Translations under genes and position numbers: made by a program
Notes under the pieces: model-generated
Seen by the model: only the letters and a program-made list of their open reading frames with translations
The model's database searches: none
Told to the model about the DNA's origin: nothing
Shown here: positions 53,368 to 63,427 of the stretch, piece after piece
Position numbering within the stretch: position 1 is the first letter of the stretch
Layout of the letters: each line of letters opens with the position of its first letter
NCBI GenBank assembly: GCA_963978545.1
Contig: OZ021724.1
Coordinates: 31,266,433-31,330,432, forward strand
Origin: Linyphia triangularis
Lineage: Eukaryota; Arthropoda; Arachnida; Araneae; Linyphiidae
Reading direction: 5' to 3'
Length of the DNA stretch: 64,000 nt

Positions 53368-56300
53368 TTCTCAATCGAACGTTCCTCAATTTCTCTCTTC
53401 TGGTCAGGCCTTCCCTTTATTATTCTATTCCAACGTTTCCGCTTCATTGCGCAGCCAATGAATCTAATTCTTCGACTGCCCCCAAGTTCCTTTTTACGAC
53501 CGTTCCTTTTCATTTCTGTAGTTCTTTTTTGTGTTGGGGGGAGAGGCTTCAGTGTTGCATTGTGACAGTCGGACCACGGGGTCCCCTGTGGGTTTTAACA
53601 TATTGTTGCAAATTCTTCTCTTTTGCAACGAGAGGATAGGTTTTATTGACAGGGTTCTTGAAGACGAAAACATATATCGCAGGTGAGAAGTTTGGAATGG
53701 AATATTCTTCGTGTGGAGTGGTGTTGATGTTCGATTCGAGTGTGTGGAGGTGTTCGAGGGGCAATCGACGTCTTTCAGGTGAAAACGAATCTGAAATCAG
53801 CTTCATTCAATTGGTAGTTAAAATTGTTAGTTAAGCTGTCAGCCTTTCATCTCCCTATACACCAACTGCAATTTTTTAGCGTACATATAGGCAGCCAAAA
53901 TATTGCTTCAGACATATGAAATTTATATTGGTCATAAAAAGAAAAATGCATTAATTCTTAATATAAATTTATTTTAAAACTTAACTTAAAATTACTTTAA
54001 TTTAAAATACTTAAAATTAAATTAAAAGGACTTAAAATTTTGAAAATAAAATTCAAATATTGAAAGGTTTTTGTTTTTAGTTCAACGGGTGGTGGTACCG
54101 AAATAGCTGAAAAAGCAGAAAATATTACAAAGCTAACTTTTACATGCTTATACTATACTGTAAAAAAAATCTTCTCAGTATTATCCTTTAAAATTTCGTT
54201 CATCAACTTCTGTTATTTTTGTTATATATGATACAAAATTGCATACATTTTGAAGCAATATTGTGATAGGTAATTCGATTTGGAAAAATACAATATGTCC
54301 ATAAAAGTATACCACAGTTATAAATTTCAATAACATTTAATTTGACTAATTTATAAATACACAAATGTTTAGTTAAAATTTAATAATGTAAGAAAAAATA
54401 AGTTAGTTATCTTCAATTTGACTTATGATTTGTCGTTCATAGTGTAAATTAAACTCTTATAATATACCATTGAAACTGGGACACTCTTTTATGGACATCT
54501 TGAATGTATTAGGACTATGGGGTAGACAAAAGACTAACGGTCGTTCTTAAGATGTAGGAATCGAGACAAATTTGAAGTTTTTTCCCGTGAAATATTAATA
54601 AGATAGTTAGTAAGGTCTCGATAACAACGTCCCTGAAGTTTTTTAAGTAAATAATATTTATAGCAATCAGCTTATATATTTTGCTTAAAAGGAAATAATA
54701 GCAGGAAAGTGTACCAAAGCCCCCCCCCCCCCCCTCATATACGCCCCGTATTGCTGCAAAAAATACTTAACTCTACAGAGGTTCGTAAAAAATGTAACGA
54801 CTTATAATATATATTTAAAAGCATTTTTAGTGACGTTATTTATCAGAATCTTTATCTTTTATCGATATTTATTTTAATTCTCAAGTTAAACTGCGTAATT
54901 TAAATCAAATAATGATTTTAATAACGCTTTATTAAATCTGTTACTTGTCATTAAAATAATGATAAACATAAGTGAAAACTTTTTAGATTAATAGAGTGGA
55001 ACCCGTTTAAAATTATAAGCAATTGAACGCTCTATTTCAATATGTGCATCAACATTAAACATCCTCATCAGCCTAATTTCTCAACTTTAGACCACCCAAC
55101 CGTCAATAATTGATATAACGAAGAATTTGTTTAACTATAAAAAGTACAACAAAAGAGTTAAGAGAAATTGATTCCAGAATTACAAAAAGAGTTCAACTCT
55201 GAAAGACGAATACCATGACGAAGTGAATACTTCGATGACCGTCACAGAATAAAGCAAGACTATCTAAACAAAGTACTCAACTTAATAAATGGTATTTAAA
55301 ATAATAATAATTAAGAATGTTTTTGACGTAAAAATTTGGGCTTGCAATTCTTCAAGTTGAGTCCTTTTCGCAATATAGTCGATTCAATTGCTACACACAA
55401 TTTTCTTTCGCCATTTTTCTAAAAATCAGGCATGAACAACTGAACACCTGCATATTTTTTCTACAGAGGTCAACATTTCTGAGGAGTACTAATTAATCCT
55501 AACCGATTGACGAGTTTCAGTAGATATCAGTCCAAAAGTCACCTGGAAACTTGATAAATTTGCTGTGGACGATGGATATCGACAAGGATATAGAAAGGGC
55601 TAAGACAGATTTATCCCCTTTTTTTTATCTAGTTGAGCTCTGTCTTGGAGAGGTATGCATAGGAAGATCGATTCGACCATGAGGGCGTATTACCTTGGCC
55701 ACGTGGGATGTTTGGACATGTATACCTTTGTTGCCGTCTTGACCAGTGAGTCAGGGGTCAAGATAAATGGACACTATCTCTTGGCAAGGCTAGATGGATG
55801 GCGTGATCACCAGTGTTAGAAGAAAGATCACCACAGGCTTGGTTTCTCAAAATAATACTACAAATATTTTGTGGGAGTACGCGATGCAATCAATCCGAAG
55901 AATTCGATTTGTTAAATTCGAAAACCTGCGTTTCAAACCTGTTTAGGATGTTCTTTTTCCTACGCCAACTAGCCATATGGTTAACATATAAATTTATGCT
56001 TTGAAATGTAGAAAGGTCTTATTTTCAGTTTTGATTAGGCTAGTGTTCAGTTTGTGATATAATTTATCGCGTTTTTAATGCTAGTGTTCAACCCAAAGAA
56101 AGTTCTACGGTATACTTCAATCTGTTCAATGTCTATTAAATTAAGAACATAAATTTATGTGAAAAAGTAAAATAACCACAATTCTTTTTAACATAGTAAG
56201 TTAAAAATAAGTTGTTAATTTTAGCTATAAATATTGTTTATGCACTCAATGACTATTTTATGCATTGTCCACTCATTGGCTATTTTATTAAGATTAGAAG

Positions 56301-56375
56301 TAAAACAAATTCCTTACCACCTTCTTGAGATTTGAGCCTAAATTTTAACCAGGTCATATTTTCCGAATATCCCCA
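53368..56375. other. AT-rich stretch, no gene recognised
   Basis: A possible donor (CGCAG|GTGAGAAG) lies at 53682/53683 after a nearby AG (53652), but the intervening 30 bp is too little to support an exon call. The part 53940-54060 is cryptically repetitive (ACTTAAAATT words), and a C15 run occurs at 54720-54734. No recognisable coding sequence. Confidence 0.55.
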
Positions 56376-56399
56376 CACTGCAAAAAAAATCCCGTCAAA

Positions 56400-56446
56400 T
56401 TTACGGTTTTAAACTGGCAGCTGGGTCGCCAGTTTAAAACCGTAAA
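56400..56446. repeat. 19-bp perfect hairpin in the left terminus
   Basis: The arm TTTACGGTTTTAAACTGGC (56400-56418) and its exact reverse complement (56428-56446) flank a 9-nt loop. It lies 24 bp inside the left end of the CACTG element and includes its TTTACGG word. Subterminal hairpins of this kind are common in elements with complex ends. Confidence 0.85.
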
Positions 56447-56900
56447 AAATACGGAAACATTCCGTATTAAGTACGGTTTTTGACTGATTGCAACAGTATT
56501 TCCCCGTAAAATGAACGGAAACTTTCAGTAATAATTACGGTCATTCCGTACAAAATACAGTTTTCTCCCGTAAAATAAACGGAAGCTTTTCGTATTAAAA
56601 ACGGTTATTGACTGGTTGCTAACATTGATCCCCGTAAAATAAACGTAAACTTTCCGTATTAAATACGGTAATTTCATGCAAAATAATTTACTCCCGTAAA
56701 ATAAATTAAAATTTCCCGTATTAAGTACGGTGATTCCATACAAAATGCAATTTCCACCTGTAAAATAAACAGAATTTCTGTGTTGAATAAGGTCAATTCC
56801 ATATAAAATACAATTTCTCCCGTAAAGTACACGGAAACTTTCTGTAATAAATTTCATATAAAATACACAGAAATTTTTCTGTATAAGAAACAGTTTACCC
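56447..56900. repeat. Subterminal minisatellite, ~63-bp units, about 6-7 copies
   Basis: Units begin CCCGTAAAATAAACGGAAA and contain the palindromic core CCGTATTAAATACGG, usually followed by ATTCCATACAAAATACAATT. Starts are near 56504, 56568, 56631, 56693, 56757 and 56819. Divergence increases to the right. The repeated CCGTAAA/TACGG words reappear at the right terminus of the 7 kb element. The 133-codon minus frame across it (56525-56926) is a repetitive by-product, not a gene. Confidence 0.85.
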
Positions 56901-57540
56901 CTATAAGCGAAGTTTTTCTTATACAAAAACTTCCAGTGACAAAAAAGGTTTACAAATGTAAGTGAACGATTTGCTTTTGCAAAATATTAAGAAACTTTAC
57001 ATATTAAAAGTAGTTTACAATTGTAGATGGAAAAGCTTCTGCCACAAAATATATGATTAATTTTAGTATTAAACAGTTTACAATATCAAGGAGGCATTTG
57101 TGTTCTGCTAAAGGTTTTGTTAGTAATAATGACCATATTCAATGGATGAAAATCATAAAAATTAAAGTACGATTCTGTATCACAGCAAAATATTCTATGT
57201 CCCATTATAAATTAAAGCGAAAAAAATTTCCGAAGCAATAAGGTAATCCTTCAACATAAATAGAAAGGTAAAAAATATATCACAAAATGAGCATGTCACA
57301 CAAAATAATTTATTAATAGCTATCAGTCTTTTCTTATATCAAACTATAATAATAAATTTATTTGGTTATCTATACTATGATTACCTAGACTTTCAATTTG
57401 ATTAAAACATTAAAAAAATGCAATAATTTACTAACTTTCAAAATATTTTTTAACGCGACAGGATTTAAATGTATTTTATGACACTGTGTATTAAGTATTA
57501 AGTAAAAAAAAATTAAATTTGATAAAAATATAATTTTATT
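56901..57540. other. Interior of the 7 kb element, AT-rich
   Basis: Very AT-rich sequence between the subterminal minisatellite and the satellite array. A 62-codon plus frame (57053-57241) has no recognisable features. Confidence 0.5.
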
Positions 57541-60090
57541 TCAATACACATAATATAAGTATACATAATTATAAAATTTCAATACACACGAATAAAAAGT
57601 GGTTCAGATTACTTTATTTAATAAACAAAATATTAAAAATTTTCTAGGAAGTATCTAGGAATAATTAATCATATCATTCAATACAAGCTGCGGCAACTTT
57701 TAAGGCCATATGAAAGTCATTATTAATTTTTCAATTTAGAAAAATATGCAAAATATACGAAAAGGAAAAATTTAGATTGCGGAATGTACAAATTATTGAA
57801 CACATCTAATAAATAATAATTTTAAAATTTCAATACACACGAATGAAAAATGTACAAATTATTAAACACATCTAATAAATATAAATTATAAAATTTCAAT
57901 ACACACGAATGTAAAGTGGTTCAGATTACTTTATTTAATAAACAAAATATTATTGAAGCACATCTAATAATTATTGAACACATCTAATAAATTTTCAAAG
58001 TTGACAGTATAAAAGTATACATAATTATAAAATTTCAATACACACGAATGAAAAGTGGTTCAGATTACTTTATTTAATAAACAAAATATAAAAAATTTCT
58101 AGGAAGTATCTAGGAATAATTAATCATATCCTTCAATACAAGCTGCGGCAACTTTTAAGGCCATATAAAAGTCATTATTATTTTTTCAGTTAAGAAAAAT
58201 ATGCAAAATATACGAAAAGGAAAAATTTAGATTGCGGAATGTACAAATTATTGAACACATCTAATAAATAATAATTTTAAAATTTCAATACACACGAATG
58301 AAAAATGTACAAATTATTAAACACATCTAATAAATATAAATTATAAAATTTCAATACACACGAATGTAAAGTGGTTCAGATTACTTTATTTAATAAATAA
58401 AATATTATTGAAGCACATCTAATAATTATTGAACACATCTAATAAATTTTCAAAGTTGACAGTATAAAAGTATACATAATTATAAAATTTCAATACACAC
58501 GAATGAAAAGTGGTTCAGATTACTTTATTTAATAAACAAAATATAAAAAATTTCTAGGAAGTATCTAGGAATAATTAATCATATCCTTCAATACAAGCTG
58601 CGGCAACTTTTAAGGCCATATAAAAGTCATTATTATTTTTTCAGTTAAGAAAAATATGCAAAATATACGAAAAGGAAAAATTTAGATTGCGGAATGTACA
58701 AATTATTGAACACATCTAATAAATAATAATTTTAAAATTTCAATACACACGAATGAAAAATGTACAAATTATTAAACACATCTAATAAATATAAATTATA
58801 AAATTTCAATACACACGAATGTAAAGTGGTTCAGATTACTTTATTTAATAAACAAAATATTATTGAAGCACATCTAATAATTATTGAACACATCTAATAA
58901 ATTTTCAAAGTTGACAGTATAAAAGTATACATAATTATAAAATTTCAATACACACGAATGAAAAGTGGTTCAGATTACTTTATTTAATAAACAAAATATA
59001 AAAAATTTCTAGGAAGTATCTAGGAATAATTAATCATATCCTTCAATACAAGCTGCGGCAACTTTTAAGGCCATATAAAAGTCATTATTATTTTTTCAGT
59101 TAAGAAAAATATGCAAAATATACGAAAAGGAAAAATTTAGATTGCGGAATGTACAAATTATTGAACACATCTAATAAATAATAATTTTAAAATTTCAATA
59201 CACACGAATGAAAAATGTACAAATTATTAAACACATCTAATAAATATAAATTATAAAATTTCAATACACACGAATGTAAAGTGGTTCAGATTACTTTATT
59301 TAATAAATAAAATATTATTGAAGCACATCTAATAATTATTGAACACATCTAATAAATTTTCAAAGTTGACAGTATAAAAGTATACATAATTATAAAATTT
59401 CAATACACACGAATGAAAAGTGGTTCAGATTACTTTATTTAATAAACAAAATATAAAAAATTTCTAGGAAGTATCTAGGAATAATTAATCATATCCTTCA
59501 ATACAAGCTGCGGCAACTTTTAAGGCCATATAAAAGTCATTATTATTTTTTCAGTTAAGAAAAATATGCAAAATATACGAAAAGGAAAAATTTAGATTGC
59601 GGAATGTACAAATTATTGAACACATCTAATAAATAATAATTTTAAAATTTCAATACACACGAATGAAAAATGTACAAATTATTAAACACATCTAATAAAT
59701 ATAAATTATAAAATTTCAATACACACGAATGTAAAGTGGTTCAGATTACTTTATTTAATAAACAAAATATTATTGAAGCACATCTAATAATTATTGAACA
59801 CATCTAATAAATTTTCAAAGTTGACAGTATAAAAGTATACATAATTATAAAATTTCAATACACACGAATGAAAAGTGGTTCAGATTACTTTATTTAATAA
59901 ACAAAATATAAAAAATTTCTAGGAAGTATCTAGGAATAATTAATCATATCCTTCAATACAAGCTGCGGCAACTTTTAAGGCCATATAAAAGTCATTATTA
60001 TTTTTTCAGTTAAGAAAAATATGCAAAATATACGAAAAGGAAAAATTTAGATTGCGGAATGTACAAATTATTGAACACATCTAATAAATT
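57541..60090. repeat. 455-bp satellite array, about 5.5 units
   Basis: The phrase GGTTCAGATTACTTTATTTA followed by the 'tttctaggaagtatctagg' block starts at 57601, 58057, 58512, 58967, 59422 and 59877: one 456-bp step, then exact 455-bp steps. The first unit is the most diverged and the later ones are almost identical. Each full unit contains internal subrepeats: three copies of TTTCAATACACACGAAT and several of ACACATCTAATAA. A C/T variant at 57943, 58398, 58853, 59308 and 59763 reads C,T,C,T,C. The last unit is partial and joins at CTAATAAATTTTC to sequence resembling the end of the unit. No coding capacity. Confidence 0.97.
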
Positions 60091-60227
60091 TTCAGAATTG
60101 ACCAATGCAAGTTATATCTGAATAATTATGACTCTACAAAATAACCATCTTATAAAATGTCCAATTTACCACAGTAAACATACTTAAGGTATTTAACTGC
60201 TGCTGGAGAGTCTGAAGAATCATTCTT

Positions 60228-60712
60228 TCACTTACTTCTGTGTGTGGGAGCGAGTTGCCTGTTGTTGTTGTTGCTAATCCTCACTGTCTGACGGAGTGAG
60301 ACAAGATCCACGAGTTCGTTGACTAAAAGGTAGTCGAAGACTAGGAGAGGATTGCTAAAGAGACCCTCCTTAGAGAGTCCCATGTAATCCAAGAGGTGCT
60401 CAGGAGAGGCCTGATGATTTTGGCACTTGGTGCAGGTGGCGAAAGTTTTCCTGCCCTCGTTGAAAGTGAGGCACTTGATGTGACCGCTAGCAAGCCTTGA
60501 TAGAACAGTTCGGGTATGTCTGTCACACGGGAGGTCAAGGGACAAACCTGGTTTTGAGCCCTTGTACCAATTATGGTACAAGGTACTCCTCCGAGATCTT
60601 TGATTTTTCCAGAGAGTACAATTCCAAAAAAATAAGTGTGGAAGAGGGAGATGTTGAAATCCTGCAACCCTCCTTAGCAAGGATATCGGCCTGATCGAGT
60701 TGCCTGGTCTGA
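60228..60712 (-). pseudogene. Jockey-type non-LTR retrotransposon pol tail (RNase H region), frameshifted
   Basis: In minus-strand order, one frame reads ADILAKEGCRISTSPSS...FLELYSLEKSKI (about 60700-60575), then stops. A frame shifted near 60565 carries WYKGSKPGLSLDLPCDRH, then TVLSRLASGHIKCL, a C-x2-C pair (residues 83-86 of the 150-residue frame starting at 60680), H95, and PLLVFDYLLVN. This order matches the end of RNase H and the C-terminal tail of jockey-clade Pol proteins, as often seen in spider genomes. The last metal-type cysteine of the C-C-H-C pattern is replaced by Y99. With the frameshift and only the tail present, this is a dead fragment. The reverse transcriptase and endonuclease are absent. 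Confidence 0.8.
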
Positions 60713-60743
60713 TTAATAGTCATTCATCACGGCGATGGCCGTT

Positions 60744-60928
60744 TCAGAATACTCTGTCTTTCAGGCGAATAGTTGCTCCCTCAATGTACAGTAGGTCATA
60801 CACGGGGGGACGTTCTCTTGGGCGTCTCTGGGACCTGTGGTTGTGGTAGAGCAGACCATGAATGCTACAGGGTATTGGAACATCATTGCGGTGACTGAGC
60901 CTTTGTCTGGATTCATACCCAGAAGCAC
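60744..60928 (-). CDS. Exon-like GC-rich patch of unknown identity
   Basis: About 52% GC inside a ~30% GC neighbourhood. On the minus strand it follows a good acceptor (pyrimidine-rich tract then TATCACAG|GTGC, exon edge at 60928). Two frames stay open. One ends PPVYDLLYIEGATIRLKDRVF with a stop at 60744. The other begins VLLGMNPDKGSVTAMMFQYP and stops near 60766. I recognise neither. It could be a terminal exon of a transposon-borne or captured gene, or part of the retrotransposon debris just downstream. Composition argues for coding origin. Confidence 0.35.
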
Positions 60929-61120
60929 CTGTGATACAGATCAAAATAAAGTTTTTAATATAAATCCTTTATATGCATTGGCAACTTTTATGTGCAATTA
61001 CAACCAGTGTTTAAGCTTTTTAAATGCCACTAGCATAGCTCTGTTACAATACTAATGTCATAATTAGCATTCACAAAAGCAAAACTATTTTTAAAACAAA
61101 CCTCAAATAGTAAATGAAAT

Positions 61121-61501
61121 AAACTGGCCACAAAATTTACGAAAATAAGTTCCCTGATTTTACTGCAAACTTTTTATCCAATTTCCACAACTTATCCAGA
61201 AGTGTAGACATCCTGATCAAATAGAACATGTATGCTAAAGAGATAACGTACCAATTTTTTAAAAATAGTTTTGGCGGTAATGAAAAGTTCAAATTATTCA
61301 GAAACATTAAAATTTCAACGATTACTGCCACAATTCTCTGGGTAAATGGTGCCAAAATGTGGATGAACAGGGAAACGTGCCTTCAGAACAAAGAAAATTT
61401 CCCTGATTTTTGTGAAATTTAAAAAAATTTCCTGATTTTTTCCAGAATGAGAAAGTTTCCTGACATTTCCATTTTTCCAGGTTTTCTGGCCACTCTGTAT
61501 T
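61121..61501 (+). mobile_element. MITE copy 4 (TACAGAGTGGCC family), nested in the 7 kb element
   Basis: The right terminus, reverse-complemented, is AATACAGAGTGGCC, identical to the left end of copy 2. The left end is shortened (TAAACTGGCCAC). The interior contains the family phrases 'ctgatcaaatagaacatgta', 'tgctaaagagataa' and 'ccaggtt'. TA flanks the right end. It lies inside the CACTG element, so it inserted after that element was in place, or was carried with it. The four overlapping short frames here are shadows of the repeat. Confidence 0.75.
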
Positions 61502-61825
61502 AGTGTCATTTAAGTATAGCACTTCTAACAAAGGTGAAACAAGCAAGTTCTTGTAAAACTTATCTTCCCACGGAACGTTGCAAGAAATAAAAATGTTTAA
61601 TTCTAATTATAATACACTAAGTAAATTTATTCTAAAAGCACTACAATTTATTCCAACAGTATTCTCACTTCAAATAAATAGTGTTGTATTTGTCCCTAAA
61701 TCCTATGTATAAAGCAGTGTTGAAGCTGCTGTACAAAATTTTTTCAGCAAAAAAGCTTAAGTCACAATTTTCATTTCAGCAAAATGCTAAAATGGTTACG
61801 AGCTACATCCCTCGAGATGTTTAAT

Positions 61826-61857
61826 TTAACTCAATGAAAACACTTTCATTGAGTTAA
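61826..61857. repeat. 14-bp perfect hairpin with 4-nt loop
   Basis: The arms TTAACTCAATGAAA (61826-61839) and its exact reverse complement (61844-61857) surround a 4-nt ACAC loop. It sits inside the 7 kb element. Function unknown. Confidence 0.8.
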
Positions 61858-62475
61858 CACACAGCATTTTGTTAAAACAGCACCCACAGCTTAATCCCAG
61901 CAACAAAATAAAATAATCTCTATAGTTTACCTGAAAAGTGCAGAGAGCTTTCGAAGTCTTCAAGGCATTCAGCACAACTGGTAGTTTCTTTTGGAAAAAT
62001 TCCAATAAACTGTACAAAATATGAAAAATATTGTAAAATTTATCATCCTTATGTACATATATTTACACTCGTGAAAAGAGTCAAATGAACTAGCTAGCAT
62101 GAAATCGTCTTTTAAAAACCTTATTTTAAAATATGGATCTGCACATCAGGTGGGTAGTCTAGGGATGGGATAAATCACCTTCAAAAATAAAATTTAAGTT
62201 TATCTCCTTAAAATAAAGACTCAATATTTCACACAACAATATTTCTTATTATATCATTAGGTCCATGGCGTTTAATGTTATAAGTGATAAAACGATAATT
62301 TGCAGAAGGAATGGATTAGAAATTCTCAATTACTACTATCCGTTAACGCTAAAAAAAGAAATTTATCGAAAGAAAATCTTTTTTCTTTGCTCACAAACAT
62401 AGGCTCATTTTTCAGCTACGTTTTTAAAGAATTTTACATTAATTCAAGTAACACATTTCATAAAATGAAGAGGTC

Positions 62476-62859
62476 TTTTAAACCCTGCATTGAAAGGCTA
62501 TATCACCACACCAATGCTATAGTACTTGAAAACAGCAACATTTTAAGTATCTGTTTTGCGATTAATTCAATCCCAAAGATCACCAGCCCTTCCCTTACTT
62601 TTGCCAGTGACCAAGTACGATAACATTTATGACAGATGATCTTGTCTTGACAAGCAAGCTATATAATCTTGAGGAAGTCAAAGTCCTCAGTCAAAGGCGG
62701 TGGGTGCCATGTAAGAGACTGAATATGTTCCCAAGTGATTTCTAATGCAATCCCAACAGACTGATTTGAAACAATCGCAATGAAACTGATGTGTCTTTTG
62801 ACTGAGACTTCACACAATGGAGCAGATGTAGTAGGACATTTGGCGATAAAAAAAATCAA
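62476..62859 (-). pseudogene. Possible decayed coding stretch inside the 7 kb element
   Basis: A single minus-strand frame is open from 62859 to a TAG at 62659 (peptide ending HPPPLTEDFDFLKII). It then continues open after that stop as LACQDKIICHKCYRTW..., with a C-x2-C pair, to a TGA near 62501. One stop in about 120 codons suggests a decayed gene or an unrecognised intron. No transposase signature (DDE, KDZ or zinc-finger BED) could be confirmed. Chance cannot be excluded. Confidence 0.2.
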
Positions 62860-63269
62860 AACAAGATCAAAAACATGGTAACTGAATAAGTTAAAACATA
62901 AACAATAATAAAATCAAATTAAAATATAAGTAATAAAACCGTTATTACATAACTAAAGAGCACATTTCTAAATGATAGCCAATGCAGTTACTTAAACTTC
63001 ATTTAGTTTTACAACTCTTACAAACTCGTGAAATATTACGTACAATATTCTATATCACACGCATATGTTTCAGAAATGCAATAAAACAACAATTGCTGTG
63101 TGTTTTCCCATTAAATAAAAGAATAACATTTTCTGATTCTGATGTAATTTTATGTACATACATTAATTTAGAAATTAATTGTATAATGAAAAGAAACTTA
63201 CGAAGGAAGCCACTTTCTTTCAAAACAAAAATGCCATCCTTGCCGTTCGGCGTCTATTTTGAAGATGGT

Positions 63270-63427
63270 GTAATGCGCATGCGCAGAGAGCGATTTTTGG
63301 TGAATGACGGTTATTAACCGTAGTCTTGCCTGTGAAAACTGCTTTAAACCGTAAATTCAGGTTTACGGATTTAAATCGTTACAATTACTGGGAATTTCCG
63401 TAAAAGTGACGGTTTTTTTTTACAGTG
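63270..63427. repeat. Right subterminal zone of the 7 kb element
   Basis: Carries repeated ACGGTTATTAACCGTA, AAACCGTAAATTC, GGTTTACGGATTT and TTTCCGTAAAAGTGACGG words, mirroring the CCGTAAA/TACGG motif of the left minisatellite, and ends in the TIR TTTTTTTTTACAGTG. This symmetry is the main support for treating the two ends as one element. Confidence 0.65.

Larger units (their letters stand above)
56376..63427. mobile_element. ~7.05 kb TIR-bounded DNA-transposon-like element
   Basis: The left end reads CACTGCAAAAAAAATCCCGT and continues to TTTACGG. The reverse complement of the right end reads CACTGTAAAAAAAAACCGTC and continues to TTTACGG. That is about 30 bp of TIR with one indel and a few mismatches. 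CA flanks both ends (56374-56375 and 63428-63429), allowing a 2-bp target duplication. Both subterminal zones are rich in CCGTA/TACGG words, the pattern expected of transposase-binding arrays. CACTG termini and a short TSD suggest a CMC/EnSpm (CACTA-like) element. A Zisupton-like origin was considered, but no 8-bp duplication is seen. No transposase domain was recognised. The interior holds a satellite array, a jockey tail, a MITE and an exon-like patch. It may be a non-autonomous composite. Confidence 0.6.

Noticed and set aside
53653..53682. 30-bp micro-exon between an AG and GTGAGAAG
   Set aside because: Too short to support from sequence alone; such AG/GT pairs are common by chance.
56525..56926. 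133-codon minus-strand open frame
   Set aside because: It runs through the ~63-bp minisatellite. The peptide is repetitive (FYGRNC/FTGGNC-like phrases) because the repeat length is close to a multiple of three.
61137..61546. Several overlapping open frames on both strands
   Set aside because: All fall in MITE copy 4. Equivalent frames appear in the other copies with different breaks, so they are not conserved genes.
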